This document shows, piece after piece, positions 26,851-36,065 of a DNA stretch of 64,000 bases (the stretch's first letter is position 1; each line of letters begins with the position of its first letter). The stretch is from Polaromonas sp. CG_9.7 (GTDB taxonomy: Bacteria > Pseudomonadota > Gammaproteobacteria > Burkholderiales > Burkholderiaceae_C). Location: the NCBI RefSeq assembly GCF_015752205.1, contig NZ_JADOVG010000009.1, positions 117,699 to 181,698 on the forward strand, read 5' to 3'. The position numbers were made by a program, and so were the translations under genes. A model generated the notes under the pieces. It searched no databases. It was given only the letters and a program-made list of their open reading frames with translations, and was not told the DNA's origin.

Positions 26851-28467
26851 ATGACCAAAGAATTTGATTACATCGTTGTCGGCGCTGGTTCCGCAGGTTG
26901 CGTCCTCGCCAACCGGCTGTCTGAAGACCCGGCAACCCGGGTGCTGTTGCTGGAGGCCGGCGGCAAGGACTGGAATCCCTGGATCCACGTTCCGGTGGGC
27001 TACTTCAAGACCATGCATGACCCCAACCTGGACTGGTGCTACAAGACCGAGCCCGAGGCTGGCACCGCCAATCGCCAACTGCAATGGCCAAGGGGCAAGG
27101 TGCTGGGAGGTTCAAGTTCGCTGAACGGCTTGCTCTATGTGCGCGGTCAGCATGAAGATTACGACCACTGGGTTGAACTGGGCAATCCGGGCTGGAGCTA
27201 CGCCGACGTGCTGCCCTACTTCAAGAAATCCGAGGACCAGGAGCGCGGGGCAAGTCAATACCACGGCGTCGGTGGTCCGCTGAAAGTCTCTGACCTCAGG
27301 CTGCGTCGCCCCATTGCAGACCATTTCATTGCCGGCGCCATGGACATTGGCATTCCTTTCAATGAAGACTACAACGGCGCAGTGCAAGAGGGTGTGGGCT
27401 ACTTCCAGCAGACCGCTTACAAGGGCTTTCGCTGGAGTACCGCCCGCGGCTTTTTGCGCCCTGCCCGCAAGCGCGCCAACCTCACCGTCAAGACCAAAGC
27501 ACAGACCACGCGCGTGCTGTTCGAAGACAAGCGCGCCGTCGGGGTGGAATATATCCAGGACGGGCAACGCCTCCAAGCCCATGCCGGGGCCGAGGTGATC
27601 CTGGCCGCTGGTGCCATCGGTTCACCGCAGTTGCTGCAGTGCTCGGGCGTCGGTCCGGCAGATCTGCTGGCCAGGGTAGGCGTGCCGGTGGTGCATGCCT
27701 TGCCAGGGGTTGGCCAGAACCTGCAGGACCACCTGCAAGTGCGTCTGGTCTTCAAGACCAGGGAGCGCACGCTCAACGATGAGGTCAACACCTACCTCGG
27801 TCAGTTGAAGGTCGGCATGCAGTATGCGTTCAGCCGCACCGGGCCGCTGACGCTGGCGGCCAGTCAGGTCACCATCTTCACCCGTTCGGGCCCGGACGTG
27901 ACGCGTCCCGACATCCAGTTCCACATGCAGCCCCTGAGTGCCGACAAGCCGGGCGAAGGGGCGCACAAGTTCTCGGCCTTCACGTCGTCGGTCTGCCAGT
28001 TGCGCCCCTACAGCCGTGGCCACATAGAAATCACCTCCCCCGATGCGCTGGTCTACCCCGCCATTTACGCCAACTATCTGTCCGACGAGCGCGATCATGC
28101 GGTGGTGATTGGTGGTGTCAAGGTGGCTCGGCGTATTGCGCAGTCTTCCTCGATGGCGCCGCACATCATTTCTGAATTTGTGCCGGGGGCGCAGTTCCAG
28201 ACAGATGCGGAGTTGCTTGACGCTGCCCGCCGTTACAGCCAGAGCATTTACCACCCGAGCGGCACTTGCAAGATGGGAATTGACGCCATGGCAGTGGTCG
28301 ATCCCCGATTGCGGGTGCATGGCCTGACCGGTTTGCGCGTGGTCGACTGTTCCATCATGCCGGAAATCGTCTCCGGCAATACCAATGCCCCCGTCATCAT
28401 GATTGCCGAAAAAGCGGCCGACATGATTCGGGAGGATGCCAGGAAAACAGCGTCTTATGCACGCTAG
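26851..28467 (+). CDS. GMC-family FAD oxidoreductase (choline dehydrogenase-like)
   Basis: 538 residues from the ATG at 26851; the frame opens at 26821, but the ten extra residues are not family-like. GMC enzymes oxidise alcohols with FAD. The sequence has the dinucleotide-binding start [20 protein letters not shown], the first signature [18 protein letters not shown], the second signature [16 protein letters not shown], and the active-site end [10 protein letters not shown] plus [18 protein letters not shown]. It is 45 bases upstream of an MFS symporter gene and divergent from an IclR regulator, which suggests uptake and first oxidation of an alcohol. The substrate is not evident, and no betaine aldehyde dehydrogenase is near. 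Confidence 0.93.
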   Translation: MTKEFDYIVVGAGSAGCVLANRLSEDPATRVLLLEAGGKDWNPWIHVPVGYFKTMHDPNLDWCYKTEPEAGTANRQLQWPRGKVLGGSSSLNGLLYVRGQHEDYDHWVELGNPGWSYADVLPYFKKSEDQERGASQYHGVGGPLKVSDLRLRRPIADHFIAGAMDIGIPFNEDYNGAVQEGVGYFQQTAYKGFRWSTARGFLRPARKRANLTVKTKAQTTRVLFEDKRAVGVEYIQDGQRLQAHAGAEVILAAGAIGSPQLLQCSGVGPADLLARVGVPVVHALPGVGQNLQDHLQVRLVFKTRERTLNDEVNTYLGQLKVGMQYAFSRTGPLTLAASQVTIFTRSGPDVTRPDIQFHMQPLSADKPGEGAHKFSAFTSSVCQLRPYSRGHIEITSPDALVYPAIYANYLSDERDHAVVIGGVKVARRIAQSSSMAPHIISEFVPGAQFQTDAELLDAARRYSQSIYHPSGTCKMGIDAMAVVDPRLRVHGLTGLRVVDCSIMPEIVSGNTNAPVIMIAEKAADMIREDARKTASYAR

Positions 28468-28512
28468 ACGCAGCGCAACCGACAGCTTTCATTTATACAA
28501 AGGAGACAAGAC

Positions 28513-29838
28513 ATGAGCACGCACAATGAAAAGGCGATCCGCAAGGTCGTCATATCGGCGCTGGTTGGCGCCAGCCTCGAATGGTATGACTTCTTTTTGT
28601 ACGGCGTCGTTGCCGGCATCGTCTTCAACCAGCTGTATTTCCCGTCGGACGACATCACGGTGTCCACCATGCTGGCGTATGGCACGTTTGCTGTCGGCTT
28701 CATCACCCGTCCGTTGGGGGGTGTGATATTTGGACATTTCGGCGACAAGCTGGGCCGCAAAAGCATGCTGGTCATCACCTTGATGATCATGGGCATTGCC
28801 ACTTTCCTGATCGGCCTGATTCCCACGTACGACCAGATCGGTATCGCCGCACCCTTGCTGCTGCTGCTGATGCGCGTGATGCAAGGCATCGGGCTGGGTG
28901 GTGAATGGGGCGGCGCTGTACTCATGGCCTACGAATATGCGCCCAAGGAAAAGCGCGGCTTTTACGCATCCTTGCCGCAAATCGGCCTGGCTATCGGCCT
29001 GTGCATGGCCTCTGGCGTGGTCGGACTGTTGTCCTGGGCGCTGACGGATGCGCAGTTCATGGCCTGGGGATGGCGCATTGCCTTTCTGCTGTCAGGCGTG
29101 ATGGTTGCCGTCGGCATGTACATCCGGCTGTCGGTGCAGGAAACCCCGGAATTTACCGCCGTAAAAGAAAACAATGCCGAAGCAGCTATTCCGTTTTTCG
29201 ACATGATGCGGCGCTATCCGGCCAATGTGCTCAAAGGTATGGGCGCACGCTATATCGACGGTGTGTTCTTCAACATCTTTGGCGTGTTTTCGATCAATTA
29301 CCTGACCAACACAGTCAAGATTACCCGCACCGATGCCCTGCTGGGCGTAATGATTTCGGCTTTGGTCATGATTGTCAGCATTCCCTTCTTTGGCAGGATG
29401 TCCGACCGCCTGGGCCGGACCAAGGTCTTCATGTGGGGCTCCATCATTACGGCGCTGTCGGCCTTTCCTGCTTTTTGGTTGATGACGAATTCAGGCGGCA
29501 ATGTCACGCTTATCTGGATCTCGATCGTCATTCCTCTGGGCATCCTTTACGCAGCGATTTATGGTCCTGAAGCGGCGCTGTTTTGTGACCTGTTCGATGC
29601 CAAGGTGCGCTACACCGGCATTTCTTTCGTTTACCAGTTCTCGGGGATTTTTGCCTCAGGCATCACGCCCATCATTGCCACAGCGCTGCTCAAGACGGGT
29701 GGCGGACAACCCTGGCACATTGCCCTGTACGTGCTGTTTGCAGGCGCTGTGTCGGCGGCCTGTGCATGGTCCATAGGACGCGACAAGCTCAAGCTCGCGG
29801 CGCTTGGCACGCCAGCAAGACAGCCGCAGCGCGCTTGA
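28513..29838 (+). CDS. MFS transporter, metabolite:H+ symporter family
   Basis: 441 residues with twelve expected membrane helices. Marks of the MHS group are SALVGASLEWYDFFLYG at the start, RPLGGVIFGHFGDKLGRKSM (loop 2-3 motif), MRVMQGIGLGGEWGGAVLM, and the second-half motif FFGRMSDRLGRTKVFMWG. Members carry carboxylates, betaine or shikimate. AGGAG precedes the ATG, and the GMC gene lies just upstream in the same direction. A strong terminator follows, so the GMC-MFS pair is a unit. Confidence 0.94.
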   Translation: MSTHNEKAIRKVVISALVGASLEWYDFFLYGVVAGIVFNQLYFPSDDITVSTMLAYGTFAVGFITRPLGGVIFGHFGDKLGRKSMLVITLMIMGIATFLIGLIPTYDQIGIAAPLLLLLMRVMQGIGLGGEWGGAVLMAYEYAPKEKRGFYASLPQIGLAIGLCMASGVVGLLSWALTDAQFMAWGWRIAFLLSGVMVAVGMYIRLSVQETPEFTAVKENNAEAAIPFFDMMRRYPANVLKGMGARYIDGVFFNIFGVFSINYLTNTVKITRTDALLGVMISALVMIVSIPFFGRMSDRLGRTKVFMWGSIITALSAFPAFWLMTNSGGNVTLIWISIVIPLGILYAAIYGPEAALFCDLFDAKVRYTGISFVYQFSGIFASGITPIIATALLKTGGGQPWHIALYVLFAGAVSAACAWSIGRDKLKLAALGTPARQPQRA

Positions 29839-29877
29839 GGTTGACGCAGGCAACAAGCCTGCAGTCCATGAAAGCCG

Positions 29878-29916
29878 AACGACCGGGACAAGCATTGCTT
29901 GTCCCGGTCGTTTCTT
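29878..29916 (+). terminator. Terminator after the MFS gene
   Basis: AACGACCGGGACAAGCA and TGCTTGTCCCGGTCGTT form a 17-bp near-perfect stem at 29878-29912, followed by TCTTATT. The T-run is short but the stem is very stable. Confidence 0.8.
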
Positions 29917-30044
29917 ATTGCATTGACCAACCCAAGCACCGCCATTCGTCAAGAATCCTGTTCAAAAGCAGATTTCGACTTGTTGCGAGCGCGAACAAGG
30001 AAGGGTTGCCTCGCAGAGTGGAAAATAATGAAGCGGCCCGCACC

Positions 30045-30692
30045 ATGACCACCAGCACACCACACGCCACTTTGCCACCCGGCGTCCACCTGCTAACGCC
30101 CACCGACATCCTGAGTTTCTGGCTGGGTGATGGCTTGGCGCTGGGCTGGCCGTCCAAAGGCATGAACCGGCGCTGGTTCCTGGGTGGTGCCACGCTTGAC
30201 GATGAAATCCGGGTCCGCTTCGGCCAGGCGGTGCAATCCGCCCTGCAAGGTGGACTGGCGACATGGGAGTCATCGCTTCACAGCCGGCTGGCACTGGTGA
30301 TTCTGCTCGACCAGTTCACCCGCAACCTGTTTCGCGGCACGGCCCGTGCTTTTGACGGCGACGTGCAGGCCCGGCAGCTCACGCTGAACACCCTGGCGCA
30401 GCAAGAAGACCAAGAACTGCCGTGGGTCGGCCGGGTGTTTTTGTACATGCCGCTGATGCACGCCGAAGACCTAGTGCTGCAGGAAAAATGCGTGGCCTCC
30501 TTTTCGCAACTGGTGGCCGACGCGCCGACCCCCCTGAAGCCCAAGCTTCAAGGAAGCCTCGACTCTGCCATCAAGCACCAGGGCATCATTGCGCGGTTCG
30601 GCCGATTTCCGTACCGCAATGCGGTCATGGGCCGCAAAAGCAGTGCAGAGGAAAAAGAGTTCCTGCGCAATGGTCCGCGCTTCGGGCAATAA
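30045..30692 (+). CDS. DUF924 family protein
   Basis: 215 residues from the ATG at 30045; the frame is open much further upstream across the terminator, which is not plausible coding. The DUF924 pattern is clear: ILSFWLGDGLALGWP at the start, RLALVILLDQFTRNLFRGTA in the centre, then WVGRVFLYMPLMHAEDLVLQ, and a late FGRFPYRNAVMGRKSSAEE. The family is all-helical with TPR-like packing and no known function. It stands alone between two terminators. Confidence 0.9.
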   Translation: MTTSTPHATLPPGVHLLTPTDILSFWLGDGLALGWPSKGMNRRWFLGGATLDDEIRVRFGQAVQSALQGGLATWESSLHSRLALVILLDQFTRNLFRGTARAFDGDVQARQLTLNTLAQQEDQELPWVGRVFLYMPLMHAEDLVLQEKCVASFSQLVADAPTPLKPKLQGSLDSAIKHQGIIARFGRFPYRNAVMGRKSSAEEKEFLRNGPRFGQ

Positions 30693-30818
30693 GCGGTTCT
30701 GGCTGCCTGGCTTTTTTCACATGCTGGAAATGCCCCTCAGTGAGTCAGCGCAGCGTCCTACTGTCGTGCTTGCCGCGCCGCTGTGTACTTGAGCGCACAA
30801 CAACCCCTGAGGAAACTG

Positions 30819-31409
30819 ATGAAAAACGCACATTCTCCCGTCGGCATGCGCAGCAAAAACGCCCTGTTGGCGCTGGCTTTCGTGACCGGCTCGGTCGCCC
30901 TGCTGGCCGGATGCGCCGGTGTCAAGGCGCCGCCCAAGGAATACAGCCAGGACCGGCTGGACGACCAGATCCTGGTGCCATCAGGCCATGTAGTGGCGCT
31001 TGAAACTACAGCGGTTGGCATCCTCAACTATGAATGCAAGGCCAACCCCGCCATGGGCGGCGCCATCGGCTGGGTGCTCGCCAGCCCGCAGGCTGAGCTG
31101 ATGGACCGCACCGGCAAGACCGTCGCCAGATACACCGGCCCGCCGGCCACCTGGATCCACACCGACGGTTCCAGCGTTGTCGGCACGCAAGTCGCCCTTG
31201 CACCGCGCACGGGCGCCACCAACCTCGCCTACCAGTTGTCCAAGGGAACGCCTGGCGTGGCGCCAGGTGCCATGCAAAACATCACCTATATCCAGCGCAT
31301 CAAGACCAAGGGCGGGCAGGATTTAAGCAAGGCTTGCACCCAGACTGATGTCGGCGACAAGTTGACGCTGCCTTATCAGGCTGACTATATTTTCTGGAAA
31401 GCGGCTTGA
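30819..31409 (+). CDS. DUF3455 family lipoprotein
   Basis: 196 residues from the ATG at 30819, behind GAGGAAACTG; the earlier start at 30783 is less likely. The signal peptide ends VTGSVALLAGC, with Cys as the lipidation site. The mature part shows the DUF3455 pattern: ILVPSGHVVALETTAVGILN, YECKANPAMGGAIGWVLASP, TWIHTDGSSVVGTQVA, and a last part with two Cys (CKAN and KACTQ) that could pair. The function is unknown. A bidirectional terminator follows. Confidence 0.85.
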   Translation: MKNAHSPVGMRSKNALLALAFVTGSVALLAGCAGVKAPPKEYSQDRLDDQILVPSGHVVALETTAVGILNYECKANPAMGGAIGWVLASPQAELMDRTGKTVARYTGPPATWIHTDGSSVVGTQVALAPRTGATNLAYQLSKGTPGVAPGAMQNITYIQRIKTKGGQDLSKACTQTDVGDKLTLPYQADYIFWKAA

Positions 31410-31469
31410 TACCACCAATTGAACGGTGTTTGATCACCACGCGCCCTTCATAACGGCACCACAAACGTA

Positions 31470-31505
31470 AAAAGCCCGCAAGCTTCAGCCTTGCGGGCTT
31501 TTTTA
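31470..31505. terminator. Bidirectional terminator
   Basis: AAGCCCGCAAG (31472-31482) pairs with CTTGCGGGCTT (31490-31500), with A-rich and T-rich flanks. It serves the DUF3455 gene and the convergent repeat-protein gene. Confidence 0.9.
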
Positions 31506-31530
31506 TGTTCACCGACGTTGCGTGAGCGGA

Positions 31531-32022
31531 TCAGCGGCGGCCGTCGCGCCGGTCGCCGCGATAACTGTCGCGGTCGCCACCCTGGTAATACACCTCGCCA
31601 TAACCCGGGCCGTAGCCGTTGCCCTGAATATAGTTTCCGCCGTCATGGCGCCAGTTGTGGCCATGGCGACGTTCGCGCTCGTAATAAATAGGCTGAGGCG
31701 ACAGGTACACCGGCGCTGGCCTTACAAAAACCGGACGCGGATCGTAATAGCGAGGCGCGGGCTGCACATATACCGGCTGAGGTTGTACATAAACCTGCTG
31801 AGGCTGAACGTACACCGGCTGTGGCTGGACATAGACGGGTTGTGGGTAGATCGACCCCACATTGCCAAAACTGACCACCGAGCCTGGAATGCCTACGCCA
31901 ATTGACCAGCTTATGTTGTCACGCGCTTGGGCAGCGCCTGCAAAACCCAAGGCGACCACCGCCAACGAAGCAGTGGCGCCTGCCAGGATGGCAGACTTGA
32001 TTCTGCGGATGCTTGTGTTCAT
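31531..32022 (-). CDS. Secreted protein with Pro-Gln-Pro-Val-Tyr repeats
   Basis: 163 residues. AGGAG precedes the ATG at 32022. A signal peptide ends ALGFAGAAQA. After a short ISWSIGVGIPGSVVSFGN segment come four or five tandem units of the type PVYVQPQ (about residues 60-90), then RPVFVRPAPVYLSPQP and an Arg/His/Gly-rich end (RDSYRGDRRDGRR). Such Tyr/Pro-rich secreted proteins are common in Burkholderiales. No enzymatic domain is visible; a surface or scaffold role is only a guess. Confidence 0.82.
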   Translation of the reverse strand: MNTSIRRIKSAILAGATASLAVVALGFAGAAQARDNISWSIGVGIPGSVVSFGNVGSIYPQPVYVQPQPVYVQPQQVYVQPQPVYVQPAPRYYDPRPVFVRPAPVYLSPQPIYYERERRHGHNWRHDGGNYIQGNGYGPGYGEVYYQGGDRDSYRGDRRDGRR

Positions 32023-32156
32023 GAACGACTCCTAAGGAAGGGCGCTAAATGCCCGTATGTTTAATTAAACGCGCCAGATCCAATGTCGCCTACTGCATGC
32101 ACAGTTAAGAACGTTTCCAAACGTAAGCTCAACTTTCTACCCCCTAAAATCAGGAG

Positions 32157-34022
32157 ATGACTTCACCCGCCTTCTCCAAAGCCGTCGCGCCTGCCCCTGC
32201 TGCCCTTGACAAGGAAGCCAACAAGCCCAGCAACTTCCTTCGCCAGATCATTGAAAAAGACCTGGCCGAAGGCACCTATGCCACCCGCCGATGGGGAGGC
32301 AGCCCCGGCGATGCCGCGCACCATGCCAGCGGTCCGCTGGACCCCGCCAAGGTGCGCCTGCGATTTCCGCCCGAGCCCAATGGCTACCTGCATGTCGGCC
32401 ACGCCAAAAGCATCTGCCTGAACTTTGGCCTGGCGCGCGACTACGGCGGCGTGTGCCACCTGCGCTTTGACGACACCAACCCGGAAAAAGAAGACACCGA
32501 ATACGTAGATTCCATTAAGGACGCGGTGCACTGGCTGGGCTTTGACTGGTGCAACCATGGCGAAACCAACCTGTACCAGGCCAGCGACTACTTCGACTTC
32601 ATGTACCGCGCCGCCGAATACCTGATTGGCGCTGGCCACGCCTATGTCGATGAGCAGAGCGCCGAAGCCATGCGCCTGAGCCGTGGCGACTTCGTCAAAC
32701 CCGGCACCGACAGCCCGTTTCGGAGCCGCACCCCGGCTGAAAACCTGGCCCGATTTCGCGAAATGCGCGATGGCCATCTGCCCGACGGCGCCGCCGTGCT
32801 GCGCGCCAGGATCGACATGGCCAGCCCCAACATCAACCTGCGCGACCCGGCCATCTACCGCATTCGCCGCGCCCACCACCACAACACCGGCGACAAATGG
32901 TGCATCTACCCGATGTACACCTTTGCCCACCCGATTGAAGACGCGCTGGAGCAGATCACCCACAGCATCTGCACGCTCGAATTCGAAGACCAGCGCCCGT
33001 TCTATGACTGGCTGCTCGACCGCCTGGCCGAAGGGGGCTTGATTTCCACGCCGCACCCGCGCCAGTACGAATTTGCCCGCCTGAACCTGACCTATGTGCT
33101 GACCAGCAAGCGCAAGCTGGCGCAACTGGTGAATGAAAAGCGCGTCAACGGCTGGGACGACCCGCGCATGCCGACCATCGTCGGCCTGCGCCGGCGCGGC
33201 TACACGCCCGAAGCGCTGCAACTGTTCGCCGAGCGCATCGGCGTGACCAAGAGCGACAGCTGGATCGACTACAGCACGTTAGAGGGCTGCCTGCGCGAAA
33301 CGCTCGACGGCAGCGCCCCGCGCGCCATGGCCGTGCTGGACCCGGTGAAACTCGTGCTGACCAACTGGGACGACGTGATGGGCCTAGGTGCGCTCGACGA
33401 TTGCAGCGCGCCGATTCACCCGCACCACCCGGAACTGGGCAAGCGCGAATTCAAGATCGGCAATGAAGTATGGATCGAGCGCAGCGACTACGAAGAAACC
33501 CCGCCCAAGGGCTTTTTCCGCCTGTTCCCCGCACACACCAATGCCAGCGGCCAGGCCATTGCCGCCAGCAAGGTGCGCCTGAAATACGGCCACGTCATTG
33601 AATGCGTCGGCGCGGTGAAAGACGCCGAAGGCCTTATTACGGAAGTCCACGCCAAGCTGCTGCCCGACACCAAGAGCGGCACGCCGGGCTCGGATTCGGT
33701 CAAGGTCAAAGGCGTGATCACCTGGGTTGGCGTGAACGATGCAGTGCCGGCCGAAGTGCGCCTGTACGACCGCCTGTTCAGGGAAGCGCAGCCTGAAGGC
33801 GGCGGCGTGGACTTTTTGACCAACCTGAACGCCGACAGCCTGAAGGTCATGAACGCCTACGTCGAGCCTTCGCTGGCCAGCGGCGGCTCGATTGAAGCCA
33901 AGGCCGATGACAAGTTCCAGTTTGAGCGCCACGGGTATTTTGTGGCGGACCGGGTGGACCATGTGGCGGGGAAGCCGGTATTTAACTTGGCTGTGGGGTT
34001 GAAGGACTCATGGGGCAAGTAA
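32157..34022 (+). CDS. glnS: Glutaminyl-tRNA synthetase
   Basis: 621 residues, class I aminoacyl-tRNA synthetase. The HIGH-type motif is in FPPEPNGYLHVGHAKS near residue 78, and the KMSKR-type motif reads VLTSKRKLAQLV. The first 40 residues are an extra leader compared with E. coli GlnRS, and the C-terminal anticodon-binding beta-barrels are complete. AGGAG touches the chosen ATG (AGGAGATG), too close for normal initiation, so leaderless or slightly later initiation is possible; the next in-frame Met is far inside. Its TAA overlaps the ATG of the GIY-YIG gene. Confidence 0.95.
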   Translation: MTSPAFSKAVAPAPAALDKEANKPSNFLRQIIEKDLAEGTYATRRWGGSPGDAAHHASGPLDPAKVRLRFPPEPNGYLHVGHAKSICLNFGLARDYGGVCHLRFDDTNPEKEDTEYVDSIKDAVHWLGFDWCNHGETNLYQASDYFDFMYRAAEYLIGAGHAYVDEQSAEAMRLSRGDFVKPGTDSPFRSRTPAENLARFREMRDGHLPDGAAVLRARIDMASPNINLRDPAIYRIRRAHHHNTGDKWCIYPMYTFAHPIEDALEQITHSICTLEFEDQRPFYDWLLDRLAEGGLISTPHPRQYEFARLNLTYVLTSKRKLAQLVNEKRVNGWDDPRMPTIVGLRRRGYTPEALQLFAERIGVTKSDSWIDYSTLEGCLRETLDGSAPRAMAVLDPVKLVLTNWDDVMGLGALDDCSAPIHPHHPELGKREFKIGNEVWIERSDYEETPPKGFFRLFPAHTNASGQAIAASKVRLKYGHVIECVGAVKDAEGLITEVHAKLLPDTKSGTPGSDSVKVKGVITWVGVNDAVPAEVRLYDRLFREAQPEGGGVDFLTNLNADSLKVMNAYVEPSLASGGSIEAKADDKFQFERHGYFVADRVDHVAGKPVFNLAVGLKDSWGK

Positions 34023-34894
34023 TGCCCCGCCCACAAACCATCCAAATATTCCTCCCTGCAGGCGATCCGCGTGGCATGCGCGTGGCCGAAATCACGACCC
34101 GCATTATTCGCGTGATTGAAGTTCCACGCAGCCAGCTAGCAGAGTTCATCAAGACGCCCGAGGCGCAGCAGGTCGGCGTGTACTTCTTGATGGGCGAGCT
34201 ATCTGAGGCGGGCTTGCCGCGCGTGTACATAGGCCAGTCCGGCAGCGTCGGTAGTCGGCTGGTGCAGCACAACCAGGGCAAAGACTTCTGGAACCGAGCA
34301 ATGGTGGTGATCTCGCTGACCAACAGCATGACGCAGACGCATGCGCTCTTTCTGGAGTGGTTCGCGATTGCAGAGGCCACTAAAGCTGGGCGGTACTGCT
34401 TGGAGAACGGCAACACCGGCTCGCAACCCTACACCCCCGCGCCGCTGCAAGCCGATTGCCATGAAATTCACGAGACTGCCGCCACCCTGCTCGCCACGCT
34501 GGGACAGCCCATTTTTGAACCGCTGATCAATGTGCTAACGCCGAAGGGCGAGGCAGAACTGTTCTATTGCAAAGGCTCGGGAGCTGATGGCATGGGCGAG
34601 TACACCGCCGAGGGTTTTGTCGTACTCAAAGGCTCACGCGGTCGGCTGGAAAACGTGGCATCCATCCAGGGCAAAGCCAATGAGCGCTTTCGCGAGAAAC
34701 TTTTAGCGGAAGGCATCCTTGCCGCCAACGGCAGCGACGTGGTGCTCACTCGCGATTATTTGTTCTCCAGCCCCAGCATGGCCGCGGTGGCTTTGCAAGG
34801 CCGCTCTGCCAACGGCTGGCTGGAATGGAAAAACGCCAAGGGCAGAACGCTGGATGATGTGAAGCGGCAAGCGATAGCCACTCCAAACCAATAG
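34022..34894 (+). CDS. GIY-YIG nuclease-like protein with DUF4357 domain
   Basis: 290 residues. I start at 34022, where ATG overlaps the glnS TAA by one base (TAATG); 34010 is also possible. The GIY-YIG core reads GVYFLMGELS (about residue 47) and RVYIGQSGSVGSRLVQHN, with an acidic LEWFAIAEATK helix that may hold the metal-binding Glu. The C-terminal part, with LRDYLFSSPSMAAVALQGRS-like spacing (TRDYLFSSPS, then AAVALQGRSANGWLEWKN), is DUF4357, often found in restriction and defence proteins. It probably depends on glnS transcripts. It starts a patch with toxin-antitoxin genes. Confidence 0.87.
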   Translation: MPRPQTIQIFLPAGDPRGMRVAEITTRIIRVIEVPRSQLAEFIKTPEAQQVGVYFLMGELSEAGLPRVYIGQSGSVGSRLVQHNQGKDFWNRAMVVISLTNSMTQTHALFLEWFAIAEATKAGRYCLENGNTGSQPYTPAPLQADCHEIHETAATLLATLGQPIFEPLINVLTPKGEAELFYCKGSGADGMGEYTAEGFVVLKGSRGRLENVASIQGKANERFREKLLAEGILAANGSDVVLTRDYLFSSPSMAAVALQGRSANGWLEWKNAKGRTLDDVKRQAIATPNQ

Positions 34895-34987
34895 TCACTA
34901 CGTTTTTGATAGCTGCCAACGCTTTTTTTACATGCAGCAGAAGCCTATTTCATCTAAATAAACCAAAAGAATCCCAATCAGGGTACG

Positions 34988-35635
34988 ATGCACCCCAATA
35001 TGGGTATTTTAACAACACAGCCTGATTCATCATCCATCGCAGACGCCCTCTTCCCCAAGGTGCGCCAGCGGGTTCTGGCCGTGCTGTTTGGCGCACCGGA
35101 TCGCAGCTTCTACGCCAACGAGGTAATTGCACTGGCGCAATCTGGAACAGGAGCGGTACAGCGCGAACTGGCGGGTTTGAGCGAGGCGGGCTTGCTGACG
35201 GTCACCAAGCAGGGCAACCAGAAACATTACCAGGCCAATGCAGCGGCGCCTGTGTTTGCCGAGTTGCGTGGGTTGGTGCTCAAGACAACCGGTTTGGCCG
35301 ATGTGCTGCGCGCTGCACTGGTGCCGCTGGCCGCGCAAATTGAGCAGGCCTTTGTGTTTGGCTCCATCGCCAAGCAGACCGATACCGCGCACAGTGATGT
35401 CGATTTGCTGGTGGTCAGTGACTCGCTGGGTTATGGCGATGTGTTCTCGGCATTGGAAGCTGCCACCCAAACACTGGGTCGCACCATCAACCCGGCCCTT
35501 TATACGCGGGCTGATTTTGCGGCGCGGCTGCAGGACGACAATGCCTTTTTAGTCCGCGTGATGCAACAACCCAAGATCTGGCTTTTGGGCCAGGAAACCA
35601 CTTTGCCGCATGGCCACCAACACACCACTGCATAA
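34988..35635 (+). CDS. Winged-helix plus minimal nucleotidyltransferase (MNT) antitoxin-like protein
   Basis: 215 residues from 34988, with a second possible start at 35000. Residues about 20-85 form a winged helix: ALFPKVRQRVLAVLFGAPDR then REL AGLSEAGLLTV and QKHYQANAAAP. Residues about 118-150 carry the MNT motif GSIAKQTDTAHSDVDLLVV, with the two Asp of the nucleotidyltransferase site. It overlaps the HEPN gene by 26 bases. MNT proteins paired with HEPN toxins neutralise them, in known cases by adding AMP to a Tyr. The fused HTH suggests this antitoxin also represses its own promoter. Confidence 0.85.
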   Translation: MHPNMGILTTQPDSSSIADALFPKVRQRVLAVLFGAPDRSFYANEVIALAQSGTGAVQRELAGLSEAGLLTVTKQGNQKHYQANAAAPVFAELRGLVLKTTGLADVLRAALVPLAAQIEQAFVFGSIAKQTDTAHSDVDLLVVSDSLGYGDVFSALEAATQTLGRTINPALYTRADFAARLQDDNAFLVRVMQQPKIWLLGQETTLPHGHQHTTA

Positions 35636-36029
35636 CCTCAGCGGCCCCGGCAAAGCGCTCAAAGCCGAAGCACCAGACGCGGCTGAACTGGCAGGCTTGG
35701 TTCGCACCGGAAAGGCCCGTCTGACGGATGCCCGCAACATTGCGCTGGCATTGGAAAGCCGTTTTGACCTGGCCTACAACGCAGCCCATGCGCTGTGCCT
35801 GGCTGCGCTGCGCGCCAAAGGCTTTCGCGCAAGCAACCGCTACATCGTGTTCCAGCTGCTGCCCCACACGCTCGGACTGGGCCCCGAAGTCTGGCGGGTG
35901 CTGGACCTGTGCCACAACAAACGCAATCTGGGGGAATATGAAGGCTTGCTGGAGATTGATCTGCGCCTGGTGCTGGACCTGATAGAGGCCACACAAAAAG
36001 TGGCTGATGCGCTCAACGCGCCGACTTGA
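35610..36029 (+). CDS. HEPN-domain protein, probable RNase toxin partner
   Basis: 139 residues. The helical HEPN pattern is seen in TDARNIALALESRFDLAYNA, AHALCLAALRAKGFRASN and the active-site-like CHNKRNLGEYEG. The Arg-Asn-x3-Tyr arrangement replaces the usual RNxxxH, and its Tyr is where AMP is added in related modules. HEPN toxins cut RNA. The start lies inside the MNT gene (26-base overlap), so expression is coupled. Toxin activity is inferred, not shown. Confidence 0.8.
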   Translation: MATNTPLHNLSGPGKALKAEAPDAAELAGLVRTGKARLTDARNIALALESRFDLAYNAAHALCLAALRAKGFRASNRYIVFQLLPHTLGLGPEVWRVLDLCHNKRNLGEYEGLLEIDLRLVLDLIEATQKVADALNAPT

Positions 36030-36065
36030 ACCTGAAAACAACACGCGACATGGCAAAGTTTCTGA

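Noticed and set aside
26798..26854. Short upstream ORF ([18 protein letters not shown]) overlapping the GMC start
   Set aside because: AGGA lies directly against its ATG without spacing and there is no sign of attenuation structure, so it is likely chance.
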